Shown: one piece after another, positions 31,175-39,429 of the stretch
How the letters are laid out: every line of letters starts with the position of its first letter
Numbering within the stretch: the first letter of the stretch is position 1
Assembly (NCBI GenBank): GCA_016713335.1
Contig: JADJPH010000017.1
Location: 1 to 64,000 of the forward strand
Origin: Candidatus Fredericiella danica
Lineage (GTDB): Bacteria; Chloroflexota; Anaerolineae; Caldilineales; Caldilineaceae
Direction of reading: 5' to 3'
Length of the DNA: 64,000 nucleotides
Notes under the pieces: model-generated
Told to the model about the DNA's origin: nothing
The model's input: the letters and a program-made list of their open reading frames with translations, nothing else
The model's database searches: none
Translations under genes and position numbers: made by a program

Positions 31175-33371
31175 ATGACGTACGAGCGCCACAGTCCGCA
31201 ATCTGACCATCAACCGCCATTCCCATTGGCAGCCTGGTTTCTTGGCCCACGTGCTGAGAACGCTAACCTCTGGCAAGAACTCTTCGACTACATCTTTCAA
31301 GACTATGTCCATTGGCGGCGCAACTACTTTCCCACCGATCCAGTCGTTGTCGACCGTGTCCAACGCCGGTCAGCGGAACATGCGGCGTGGCTCGACCACC
31401 TGACGTCGAATCTCGACGCGATCTTAAACCAGCTCAAACAGCACTTTCCCTTCCACTCGCCGCGCTATATTGGACACATGCTCTCTGAACAAACGCTGCC
31501 CTCGGTGCTTGGCTACTTCACCGGGATGCTCTTCAACCCCAACAACGTCACTGCCGAGGCGGCGCCGATTACGGTCGAACTTGAACTTGAGGTCGGGCGC
31601 ATGATCGCCGGTATGCTGGGGTTCAACCCCAACCGCGCGTGGGCGCACCTGACGTCGGGCGGCACGATCGCAAATCTCGAAGCGCTCTGGGTGGCGCGCG
31701 CCGTCCAATTCACGCCTCTGATGGTGCAGGAATACTGTGCGCTGCACGCCATCCCCTTCCGCATCCGGCGGCCGAACGGTGAAGCGGCGCACATCTCTGA
31801 TCTCACCCCCCGTGAGTTGCTTGCGCTCCGCCCGAATGAAGCCATCTTTATGTGGCGAAAGCTGGCCCAGTACCTTCACGAGGAGCACCAATGGCCCGTG
31901 AACCTCGTGCTGGATGCCATCAATTTCCACATCAACCACAGCGAATACAACCCGGCGCAGGTTGGTATTGCGCGTGTTCTACACCGGATCGGCCTGGAAC
32001 CCGTCATCTTCGTCTCAACCGCAGCACACTACTCCATCGTCAAGGCCGCCAATCTGCTGGGCTATGGACGGCAGTCCGTTGTCAGCGTACCCGTCAACGA
32101 GCGCTTTCACGTCGACATGGCGCGGCTGCGCAAACTCGTGGAAGAGTTGCCTGCGCATCAGTTCATCGCCGCCGTCGTCGGCATCGCGGGACAACCGAAG
32201 AAGGCGCCGTCGACCCGCTCCATCAGATTCACTTTCTGCGCGAGGAACTGGAACGCACGCACAACCGCTCCTTCTGGCTGCATGTCGATGCGGCCTGGGG
32301 TGGCTACATCCGGAGCCTCTTCTGTGGCGTCGATCTCGAGCAACTGCCGCGGCAGCAATCTGGACGCCATCTGCGATCAATACGTGCGCGTTGCGGGTCG
32401 AGGAACAATTCACCGTGGAAGCCGGCGCACATCACAAGATCAAGAAGGCGCTCCACGTGCGATGGGCAGATCGAGATATCTATGCTGCCTACCTGGCCAT
32501 GGCGGACGCCGACTCGATCACGGTTGATCCCCACAAGCTTGGCTTTACGCCCTACCCGGCGGGCATCGTCGCGTTCCGCAACGGACTCGTCACGGAACAC
32601 GTTGCGGAACGCGCCCAGTACATTTCTGACGATGCCGGCGGCATCAAGTCGATCGACCAACCGGCACAGATCGAAGCAGTTGGCCCCTATGTTGTAGAAG
32701 GTTCAAAACCCAGGCGCGGCCGCACTCTGCTGTTGGCTGGCCCACAAGACGATACCGCTCAATGTGCGGGGTCACGGGCAGATCATGCGCGCCACGATCC
32801 TCAGCGCCAAAAGCTCTTCAAACTGTTGACCAATCATCGCCACATGTTTGAGGAGTTGCATGCAGAACTGTTCAGCGGCGAACATGCAGCCCAGCCATTC
32901 ACGTTCGTCCCCCTCTTCGAACCCGACACCAATATCGTCTGTTTTGTTGCCTCACCGATGACATGGGGTGAGGACGGGAAGCTGGCATCGATGCCCGTCT
33001 CCATCGACGTACTGAATGCCCTGAATCAAGCGATCTATGCCGCAACAAGCCTGGCTGCCGACGAAGCGCATCGCGCCCGGTGGGCGGTCCAGCCGTTCTT
33101 TGTCTCACGCACGCGCTTTGAAGAAACGCAGTACGGCGCTGCCCACATTGCACCTGTACTGCAGCGAATCGGCGTCTCAGCCGGCGATTACCGGCGCGCC
33201 GGGCTCTTTGTGCTGCGCTCCACGGTCATGAATCCCTGGTATGCGGCAGCCGAAGCGAGCGGCGTCGACTACTTACTGGCCCTTATGCACCACCTCCATC
33301 GCGTCACCCACACCGCACTGGGCAACATGCAACCGGCGATAACCCGCGCAAAAACAGGATCCACACTATGA
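31175..33371 (+). CDS. Group II PLP-dependent amino acid decarboxylase (at least four frameshifts)
   Basis: A glutamate/tyrosine/aromatic amino acid decarboxylase-like enzyme. Motifs include AHLTSGGTIANLEALWVAR (phosphate-binding region), VIFVSTAAHYSIVKAANLLG, HVDAAWGGYIRSL with the cofactor-binding Asp, and the Schiff-base lysine in TVDPHKLGFTPYPAG. The frame changes near 32200, near 32395, at an AAACCC run near 32710 and again near 32812, each restored in another frame. The joined protein has about 730 residues, longer than most GAD/TyrDC proteins (470-620). The end STL plus TGA overlaps the ATG of the following small ORF. The amino acid substrate is unknown. The FMN-fold neighbour is annotated in databases as pyridoxamine-phosphate-oxidase-like, giving a loose PLP link. 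Confidence 0.83.
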
Positions 33372-33571
33372 CCACAACCAACTGTTCTAAGACCGACCAG
33401 AATGGCTTCCGGCGGCTGGCACAACGTGGTGCGTATGATCGCAAGACAATCTACCCAAAGATAGGATTCACACGATGACCGCAACGGACTTTCCCAAGAC
33501 CGACCAGAATCGCATCCGGCGGCTGGCCAAGCGCGGTGCGTATGATCGCGAGACGATTTACCCGATCGTTG
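33358..33571 (+). repeat. Diverged tandem duplication of about 107 bp at a gene start
   Basis: Unit 1 (33358-33463) and unit 2 (33464-33571) align over nearly their full length: GGATCCACACTATGACC against GGATTCACACGATGACC, CAGAATGGCTTCCGGCGGCTGG against a near-identical copy, and GGTGCGTATGATCGC in both. Unit 2 is the true 5' end of the FMN-fold gene; unit 1 is a decayed copy. Confidence 0.85.
33368..33478 (+). CDS. 36-codon leader ORF made by duplication
   Basis: MTTTNCSKTDQNGFRRLAQR... ends at TGA 33476-33478. Its ATG overlaps the decarboxylase stop (ATGA, 33368-33371) and its stop overlaps the ATG of the FMN-fold gene (ATGA, 33475-33478). It encodes a copy of the N terminus of the next protein and then terminates. 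It may have no function of its own but could carry ribosomes from the decarboxylase to the next gene by stepwise re-initiation. Not known as a gene family. Confidence 0.45.
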   Translation: MTTTNCSKTDQNGFRRLAQRGAYDRKTIYPKIGFTR

Positions 33572-34125
33572 ACGCGGCTCAGGTATGCCACGTGGCGTTC
33601 GTACACGAAGGCCAACCGGTGGTGATCCCAACGATCCATGCCCGCGAAGATGATACGATCTATCTACACGGCGCGCCGGCAAGCCGGCTGCTCAAGGTAG
33701 TGGCGGCCGGTGCACCGCTCTGTGTCGCCGTAACCCACCTCGATGGTCTCGTTGTGGCGCGTTCGCTCTTCAATTCCTCGATGAACTATCGATCTGCCGT
33801 CCTGTTTGGCCACGGACGGTTGCTAGAAACAAGTGAGGAGAAGCTGCACGCGCTCGAAGTGATTTCGGAGCATCTGCTGCCGGGGCGTTGGGCCGAGGCG
33901 CGGCCCACGACGACCACAGAGTTGAACGCCACTGCCGTGGTTGCCATTGAGATTGAAACCGGCTCGGCCAAAGTGCGCACCGGCGGACCTGTAGACGACG
34001 AAGAGGATTATAGCTTGCCCATCTGGGCAGGGGTGATCCCACTGCAGGTACACGCGCTTACCCCCGAACCAGACTCGCGCCTCGCACCTGGGATCCCGGT
34101 CCCTGACTATCTATTGGGGAGATAG
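33475..34125 (+). CDS. Pyridoxamine 5'-phosphate oxidase-like FMN-binding split-barrel protein
   Basis: A 216-residue flavin-nucleotide-binding protein of the PNPOx-like/NimA group. After the N-terminal RRLAKRGAYDRETIYPIVDAA it shows CHVAFVHEGQPVVIPTI, YLHGAPASRLLKVV, CVAVTHLDGLVVARS and NYRSAVLFGHGRLL, the FMN phosphate-binding pattern of this family. These proteins bind flavin or haem and most have no known substrate. It is coupled by short overlaps to the decarboxylase operon. Not a biosynthetic PdxH by sequence features. Confidence 0.83.
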   Translation: MTATDFPKTDQNRIRRLAKRGAYDRETIYPIVDAAQVCHVAFVHEGQPVVIPTIHAREDDTIYLHGAPASRLLKVVAAGAPLCVAVTHLDGLVVARSLFNSSMNYRSAVLFGHGRLLETSEEKLHALEVISEHLLPGRWAEARPTTTTELNATAVVAIEIETGSAKVRTGGPVDDEEDYSLPIWAGVIPLQVHALTPEPDSRLAPGIPVPDYLLGR

Positions 34126-34497
34126 GCACCGTCCGTCAGAGCACCATCTCGTCAGGGTGGTGAGGAGTCCATCAACTACACACTCTGTGATGGACACCAA
34201 CGTCACGCACGCCAATCAGAGCCACGCACGTGAGTAAGTGGTTAGCCAGCCCCAGCCGCGACCGTTTGAATCAGGGATTGCGCAGATTTCACGAATGCGC
34301 GGACGCTTTGGCCTTTGCCCAGCCCTCACCACCCTCACGGGATGGTACTCTGACGGAGTTGCCCGCACCCACGCCAGTGGCAGAACCAACAGAGCCGGTT
34401 AGCGCCAGCGGCCGGAGGGCCTTGCCCCAGCCAGCCACGGCCAGATCGAACGCCACCTCCGACATTATCCATCATCACCGCGCTCATTCCATGAGCT
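34126..34497. other. Gene-free stretch holding one dispersed repeat
   Basis: No credible gene. At 34211-34244 it holds a copy of the repeat GCCAATCAGAGCC(A/G)CG followed by a diverged ACGTGAGTAAGTGG, also found at 42019 and 42087. The rest shows no clear structure. Confidence 0.5.
34211..34244 (+). repeat. Dispersed repeat, copy 1 (GCCAATCAGAGCC family)
   Basis: Matches the two copies at 42019-42045 and 42087-42120 over the core CAATCAGAGCC and more loosely over the following half. Confidence 0.55.
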
Positions 34498-35544
34498 CTA
34501 TATGATCTTCAACGACGGCTCCGGCAAAATGTTCATCACACTGATCTTCGCGGCAACAACGCGCGACAGGTTGCGCAATTCGAGCGCGGCGTCACTCTCG
34601 GGCGCAAGTACGACAAGCGGCTCGCCGCTATCGCCACCCGTACGGATCCGGCTATCCAGCGGCACCCGCGCCAGGAAATCCACGCCCAGTTTCTTCGCCG
34701 CTTCCTGACCGCCACCGCTGCCAAAAATGTCCCCCGACATGTTTTCGACCACGCCGATAATCGGCACTTCTAGCCGCTTGAATGCCGTGGCCCCACGCAA
34801 CGCATCGCTCACCGAGACAGCCTGAGGCCCCGTCACGATCACCCCACCCGTCAACGGCACACTCTGCGCCAGACTCAACTGGGCATCGCCCGTGCCAGGC
34901 GGCAGGTCTACGATCAAATAGTCAAGTTCCCCCCACAGCACGTCGGTGAAGAGTTGTTGGAGCGCCTTGTGCAACATCGGCCCGCGCCAGACGACCGCCT
35001 CGCCTTCCGGCATCAAGAAGCCCATGCTCATCACTTCGACGCCATATGCCTCCAGCGGCACCATCTTGCCTTCTACGATCGCGGGGCGTCCGGATAGCCC
35101 AAACATCATCGGGATATTGGGACCATAGATATCCGCATCAAGCACACCGACCTTAGCGCCTTCCAGCGCAAGGCTCACGGCCATATTAGTGCTGATGGTG
35201 CTCTTGCCGACGCCGCCCTTGCCGGAGGCAATGGCAATAATGTTCTTCACCGGAATGTTGAGTTTGCCGATGATCCGGTGGTCGGTGCGCACCTCGGCGT
35301 CAAACCGGATGGCAACGTTCGTCACACCCGCAATCGCCGACACCGCATTGGTCGCATCACGTTCCATAACGGCGCGCAGCGGGCAGGCCGGCGTGGTCAA
35401 CTGAATCGTGAAGCTGACATCGCCCTCACGGATCGTGAGATCCTTGATCATGCCCAGCGTCACCAGGTCCTGATGCAACTCAGGTTCCTGCACCGTGCTC
35501 AGCGCCTTCATCACTGCATCTGGCGTAATTGGGTAGTTGCTCAT
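34498..35544 (-). CDS. Mrp/NBP35-type P-loop ATPase, iron-sulfur carrier family, without the CxxC
   Basis: A 348-residue protein: N-terminal DUF59/MIP18 domain (1-90), deviant Walker A GKGGVGKST at 108-116, DADIYGPNIPMMFG, VDLPPGTGDAQLS and a C-terminal IFGSGGGQEAAKKLGV. In most Mrp/ApbC proteins ENMS is followed by YFxCPxCG, whose CxxC binds the bridging Fe-S cluster. Here ENMSGDIFGSGGG joins directly, so the cysteine segment is absent, with no sign of a frameshift. The only other cysteine seen is in TTPACPLR. It could be an Fe-S carrier with altered binding or a different Mrp subtype. Confidence 0.85.
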   Translation of the reverse strand: MSNYPITPDAVMKALSTVQEPELHQDLVTLGMIKDLTIREGDVSFTIQLTTPACPLRAVMERDATNAVSAIAGVTNVAIRFDAEVRTDHRIIGKLNIPVKNIIAIASGKGGVGKSTISTNMAVSLALEGAKVGVLDADIYGPNIPMMFGLSGRPAIVEGKMVPLEAYGVEVMSMGFLMPEGEAVVWRGPMLHKALQQLFTDVLWGELDYLIVDLPPGTGDAQLSLAQSVPLTGGVIVTGPQAVSVSDALRGATAFKRLEVPIIGVVENMSGDIFGSGGGQEAAKKLGVDFLARVPLDSRIRTGGDSGEPLVVLAPESDAALELRNLSRVVAAKISVMNILPEPSLKII

Positions 35545-35670
35545 ATCAGATATCGATACTTTCTGTTTGAAATGAATATCCGCTGATGATCAAGCGCCAA
35601 ACGTAATCCGTCAGCGATGCGGGCCCGATATTTTGATTGTAGTACGCCCACTCGTTCAGTCAGCAAGGAC

Positions 35671-35904
35671 CTATCCAAAACACTCTTCTGCCTGGATCGA
35701 AGTGAGTTGCATGCGATGCAGCACAACGTCCTGGGAAGTCCCTTCACCTGCCAGAACTTCGTTCACCTTTTCAGTAAGCCACCGATTCCGGCATTCATCC
35801 GAGTGCGCTTGCGCGACCGCTTCATCAGGAGAGATTCCTAATTCCCGAGTTTGCAAGTCAAACTCAGCGGAGTGATTGTCAGGGAGGGAATTTGCTGTTT
35901 CCAT
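35671..35904 (-). CDS. Small hypothetical protein, possibly frameshifted
   Basis: METANSLPDNHSAEFDLQTRELGISPDEAVAQ... gives about 77 acidic, helical residues ending SIQAEECFG. No family is recognised. A minus-strand promoter TTGATC-N16-TATATT (35912-35939) ends just before the ATG codons at 35907 and 35904, so it would be leaderless. In the next frame the sequence continues open to 35541 (SVLDRSLLTERVGVLQSKYRAR), so the true product may be about 120 residues with a frameshift near 35700. It is back to back with a toxin-antitoxin module and might be an old antitoxin, but this is speculation. Confidence 0.4.
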   Translation of the reverse strand: METANSLPDNHSAEFDLQTRELGISPDEAVAQAHSDECRNRWLTEKVNEVLAGEGTSQDVVLHRMQLTSIQAEECFG

Positions 35905-36001
35905 CATGCACAATATAACCGCGGTCAAACCATGATCAAAACAAACCTTCCGGCTGGTGCCAGTTGGGGGTCATTATGTTGGATGTGAATTGGCAGACAC
36001 A

Positions 36002-36036
36002 TTGACTAAGCATGTTGACTAAGCATGTTGACTAAG
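36002..36036 (+). repeat. Three direct repeats of a 13-mer over the toxin-antitoxin promoter
   Basis: TTGACTAAGCATG is repeated exactly at 36002-36014 and 36015-36027, and the first nine bases again at 36028-36036. The spacing is 13 bases. The middle copy supplies the -35 box. Confidence 0.9.
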
Positions 36037-36043
36037 CTACAAT
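36015..36043 (+). promoter_or_regulatory. Toxin-antitoxin promoter and likely operator
   Basis: TTGACT (36015-36020), 17-base spacer, TACAAT (36038-36043). The start codon at 36050 is six bases after the -10 box, so the transcript should be leaderless. The 13-base direct repeats covering the -35 region are probable binding sites for the Phd-type antitoxin. Confidence 0.75.
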
Positions 36044-36049
36044 CGCACC

Positions 36050-36283
36050 ATGACAACACAAGTTACCATCCACGAAGCCAAAACTCATCTGTCCCGTCTG
36101 ATCCAACGCGCGCTTGCAGGCGAAGAAATCGTCATTGCGCGCGGGCATCAGCCACTTGTTCGCTTGACAGTCATCCCCGAAGCCCAAACCAAACGCCGGC
36201 TCGGAGGCGCAGCCGACGTAGTGATTGGCATCAGCGATGACTTCGATGCCCCACTTCCGGACTTCAAGGAATACATGCCATGA
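36050..36283 (+). CDS. Phd/YefM-family antitoxin
   Basis: A 77-residue antitoxin. The N-terminal VTIHEAKTHLSRLIQRALAG followed by EEIVIARG and QPLVRL is the Phd/YefM DNA-binding and dimerisation fold; the acidic C terminus (ISDDFDAPLPDFKEYMP) is typical of the toxin-neutralising segment. It normally binds its own promoter and the PIN toxin. The stop overlaps the toxin ATG by four bases. Lower GC than its neighbours by eye, consistent with a mobile module. Confidence 0.9.
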   Translation: MTTQVTIHEAKTHLSRLIQRALAGEEIVIARGHQPLVRLTVIPEAQTKRRLGGAADVVIGISDDFDAPLPDFKEYMP

Positions 36284-36717
36284 AGCTACTGCTTGACACC
36301 CATGTGTTTCTTTGGGCAGTCGGTAATAAGCAGTTGAGCAAGGCTGCCGCAAGTGCATTCCTGGATCCGGAGAACACGCTACACTTGAGTGCTGCGAGTT
36401 ATTGGGAAATCAGCATCAAGTTGAGTTTAGGAAAATTGGACCTGATGCCCTCATGGCAAGCGCGATTTGATCAAGAGATCGCCGCGAATCAAATTCAGTG
36501 GTTGGAAATCACGAAGCAACACTGTTGGCAGGTATCGGTGCTGCCATTTCTTCACGGCGATCCGTTTGATCGGCTGTTGATCGCGCAAGCACAGAGTGAG
36601 GGAATGACGTTGATGTCCGCCGATAGCCAGATTCAACGCTATTCAGTCCCGATATTGTGGTGGGTCGCCGCCGGCGTCACCAGCATCGCCGCCGCCAGCG
36701 CCACCCCCACCGTTTGA
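36280..36717 (+). CDS. PIN-domain toxin (VapC-like), chimeric C terminus
   Basis: PIN-domain ribonuclease of a type II toxin-antitoxin pair. Acidic residues: Asp6 in LLLDTHVF, Glu43 in YWEISIK, Asp94/Asp97 in HGDPFDRLLIAQA and Asp115 in LMSADSQI. The family normally ends around the Trp of YSVPILW; here the frame continues 18 residues (WVAAGVTSIAAASATPTV), which are the antisense reading of the zinc permease gene. So the native stop was lost at the junction near 36655-36661. The catalytic set is complete, so the toxin may still be active. Confidence 0.88.
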   Translation: MKLLLDTHVFLWAVGNKQLSKAAASAFLDPENTLHLSAASYWEISIKLSLGKLDLMPSWQARFDQEIAANQIQWLEITKQHCWQVSVLPFLHGDPFDRLLIAQAQSEGMTLMSADSQIQRYSVPILWWVAAGVTSIAAASATPTV

Positions 36718-37295
36718 ATCGAAACGACAATGGTCAGCGCCAGCAACACCAACAGCAGCCCACGAAAAAACTCGACCCGCAGCCGCAGCGTCGCCGCCAG
36801 CACGGGGTCAAAGGTGACCACAAGGATCGGCTTGTAAGCCAACGCCAGCGTCACCACCACCACTAGACCAATCCCGGCGGCGATCCACAGATCGCGCTCG
36901 CTGACGCCCAACACGTTGCCAAAGAGAATGTGGCTGAGGTCTACGGCGTAGGTGCGAATCGTGCTGATGAGTGCAATCCCCAACGCCAGCGCAGCAGTGA
37001 AGAGGATGCCTATCGCGGTGTCCTCCTTGAGCGCGCCCTTTCGCGAGAAGAATGAGATGCTCAGCGCCACCACGATCGCCGCCACCAACGCCCCCAGCAA
37101 TAGATTTCCGCCCGCCAGATAGGCGATCGCCACGCCGGGCAGCACCGCATGCGCCATCGCATCGCCAAGAAACGCCATCGAACGCAGGACCACATAGACG
37201 CCGATGATCGAGCACAACACCCCCACCAGTAGTGCAGCCGCCATGCCGCGCTGCATAAAGGTGTAGGCGAGTGGGTCGGTCAACCACTCGATCAT
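36639..37295 (-). CDS. znuB: Zinc/manganese ABC transporter permease, C-terminally truncated
   Basis: Membrane permease of the ABC-3 (ZnuB/MntB) family. The ATG at 37295 overlaps the ATPase stop (ATGA). Features: VVLRSMAFLGDAMAHAVLPG and GNLLLGALVAA in the N-terminal half, ALISTIRTYAVDLSHILFGN, and VSIQTVGVALAAAMLVTPAAT. Family members continue for about 50-60 residues after LLVTPAATA; this one ends after nine more codons at HHNIGTE, exactly where the toxin-antitoxin sequence begins. The 218-residue product therefore probably lacks the last one or two helices. Function may be impaired. Confidence 0.85.
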   Translation of the reverse strand: MIEWLTDPLAYTFMQRGMAAALLVGVLCSIIGVYVVLRSMAFLGDAMAHAVLPGVAIAYLAGGNLLLGALVAAIVVALSISFFSRKGALKEDTAIGILFTAALALGIALISTIRTYAVDLSHILFGNVLGVSERDLWIAAGIGLVVVVTLALAYKPILVVTFDPVLAATLRLRVEFFRGLLLVLLALTIVVSIQTVGVALAAAMLVTPAATHHNIGTE

Positions 37296-38128
37296 ACCGG
37301 CTCCTCCGCAGGTGCGCAGCACTCGTCCACCACGACCATCCCACCCACCACCAGCGCCTGCCCGCCAAACGCGGCGCTGATATGGGCGGGCGTAAACACC
37401 TCTTCCGGATGGCCAAAGGCAATCACGCGCCGGTTGAGCAGCAACACCCAATCAAAACGCTGCGCCGCCATGTTCAGATCGTGCGTGGAAACCAGCGCCG
37501 TTACCTGCTCATCGCGCAGTTGATCCAACAGGTGAAGCACCGTCTCCTGCGTCGTCACGTCGACCCCAGTGAATGGTTCGTCCATCAGCAGAATATGCGG
37601 TTCCTGGGCAAGGGCGCGGGCCAGAAAGACGCGCTGCTGTTGCCCACCGGAGAGGTCGCTGATGGGGCGTTTTGCCAGATCGGCAATCCCCATCTGCGCC
37701 AGACTGTGGTCGACAGCGGCATGATCCGCTTTGCTCGCGCCACGCAGCCACCCCTGGCGACCAAAGCGCCCCATCATCACGACATCACGCACGGTGACCG
37801 GGAAGTGCCAATCGACATCCTCGCGCTGTGGCACATAAGCCACGCAATCCTGATGGCTGCCAAGTGGCTGGCCGTGCACGCGGATTTCGCCGGTGCGTAG
37901 GGGCAATAGGCCGACAAGCGCCTTGAAGAGCGTGGACTTTCCCGCACCGTTCGGTCCCACCACGGCCACCTGTGCGCCATGCGGCACGGCAAGGTTCACT
38001 TCATCAAGCGCATTCACCCCGTTGTATGCAAGTGACACATGCTCCAGTTCCAGCCGCGCCGGCTCCATGGACAGGGCTGGCCGGCGCGGCCTCCGCAATG
38101 CGGGTGAAACCTTCTGTAATTGCGTCAT
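37292..38128 (-). CDS. znuC: Zinc/manganese ABC transporter ATP-binding protein
   Basis: A 278-residue ABC ATPase: Walker A GPNGAGKST, Q-loop YVPQREDVDW, signature LSGGQQQRVFLARAL, Walker B ILLMDEPF and the His switch STHDLN. The motif MGRFGRQGWLRGASKAD is typical of the metal-cation (ZnuC/MntA) group. It stands between the binding-protein gene and the permease gene on the same strand with a four-base overlap to the latter. An internal ATG (MEPARLELEHV, 38068) could also be the start; neither has a strong ribosome site. Confidence 0.9.
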   Translation of the reverse strand: MTQLQKVSPALRRPRRPALSMEPARLELEHVSLAYNGVNALDEVNLAVPHGAQVAVVGPNGAGKSTLFKALVGLLPLRTGEIRVHGQPLGSHQDCVAYVPQREDVDWHFPVTVRDVVMMGRFGRQGWLRGASKADHAAVDHSLAQMGIADLAKRPISDLSGGQQQRVFLARALAQEPHILLMDEPFTGVDVTTQETVLHLLDQLRDEQVTALVSTHDLNMAAQRFDWVLLLNRRVIAFGHPEEVFTPAHISAAFGGQALVVGGMVVVDECCAPAEEPV

Positions 38129-38157
38129 GCTGGTCCGATTCTAGAACACGCTGCGCA

Positions 38158-39137
38158 CTATTTCAGTGCATTGACGATCTGTTGGGTATTGTACCGCATC
38201 ATGTCCAGATAGGTGGGTGCGGCGCCGTCTGCAGGCGTCAGTGAATGCGTGTATAGATCAGAGACCACCTTGACCCCAGTTTCCACTGCCAGTTGCTGCG
38301 CCAACTGAGGATTGGCTCCGGTCTCCAGAAAAATCGCCACGACGCCATCATTGCGGATCGCGTCCGTGAGGCGGGCGAGTTGCTGCGCCGAGGGCGCAGC
38401 GTTTGTGCTCACACTTGGGATCACACTCCCGGCGACTATGAAGCCGTAGCGATCGGCATAGTAGCCAAAACTCTCATGATTCGTAACAAGCAGCCGGCGA
38501 TCGGCAGGAACAGCGTCGACCTGCGCCTGAATCCATGTGTCGAGTTCCTTGAGCTCCGCAATGTAGGCCGCCGCGTTGGCCTCATACACCGCCTTGCCCT
38601 CCGGATCTGCCTGGATGAAACCGTCGCGAATGTTCTCCACGTAAGTCACGACCTTCGTGGGGTCAAGCCAAAAGTGCGGGTCGCCCTCCTCATGCTCATG
38701 CGCGTCGGCGTGCTCCTCTTCACCCGCCATGACCGCCTCACCCTCGCGCGCTTCCCGGCTTGTGAGCCCTGAAGACGATTCAATCACCAGACGCGTGCCG
38801 CCGGCATTGTCCAGCACCTCCTGCAGCCACTCTTCAAAACCGGCGCCGTTGATGAGCAGGACATTGCTATCGGCAATGCGCGCGATATCCTGTGGGGTCG
38901 GTTCAAACGCGTGGGGGTCAAGACCCACCGGCATCAGCGTATCGACCGTCAACCGCTCGCCAGGCCACTCTGGGCGATGTCTGCCAGAAAAGACTCCACC
39001 GCCAGCACCTTGACACCGGCGCCCGCCACCTCTTCCCGCGGTGCAGCAGCGCCCGACTGCGACGGTTGGCACCCTGCCAGACTCACCACCACCAACACCC
39101 CAACGCCAACCACAACACTGCGCAAAAATTGATTCAT
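38158..39137 (-). CDS. znuA: Zinc ABC transporter substrate-binding lipoprotein (one frameshift)
   Basis: Metal-binding lipoprotein of cluster A-I. The ATG at 39137 follows GGAGCAGGGAA. The signal peptide ends SLAGCQ. After a frameshift near 38970 the protein continues LTVDTLMPVGLDPHAFEPTP with the first metal-binding His, then a His/Glu loop EEEHADAHEHEEGDPHFWLDP typical of zinc-binding ZnuA, then VTNHESFGYYADRYG and FLETGANPQLAQQL. The His-rich loop favours zinc over manganese. It is first in the znuACB operon, downstream of a Fur-family palindrome. Confidence 0.9.
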
Positions 39138-39179
39138 TTCCCTGCTCCGGATCGAACTCTTCAATCAGCCAAAGACATT

Positions 39180-39205
39180 AATTGAGAATTATTCTCAATT
39201 GAGAA
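39180..39205 (-). promoter_or_regulatory. Zur/Fur-type palindrome upstream of znuA
   Basis: A perfect 21-base palindrome (10-1-10) at 39180-39200, core TGAGAATTATTCTCA, close to the 7-1-7 Fur-family box TGATAATNATTATCA. A second palindrome TTCTCAATTGAGAA (39192-39205) overlaps it. It lies 43 bases before the znuA ATG. Confidence 0.75.
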
Positions 39206-39383
39206 CAGGAGTATACTCGTCTCTGCGCCTCCTGTCAAACCTGTGACCAATGCCGAGTGACCACCCGATTTCCCAATCCGGCCGCTCACGATAGATCTTC
39301 CATAGTTATTTCGTAGTTCTACGTCGTCAAATCGTGCTATCGTGGACAGTGGATCTGAAACGCTACACAACTACCGCGCGTTT

Positions 39384-39392
39384 TGCTATACT
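39384..39392 (+). promoter_or_regulatory. Extended -10 box before the small protein gene
   Basis: TGCTATACT with the hexamer at 39387-39392, 37 bases before the ATG at 39430. Confidence 0.4.
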
Positions 39393-39429
39393 CAAATTGA
39401 CGCCACTGTTTTGGAGGGAGGTAGACACG

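Noticed and set aside
34230..34505. Possible 91-residue protein after the FMN-fold gene
   Set aside because: Pro/Ala-rich, crosses a dispersed repeat, no ribosome site and no family resemblance.
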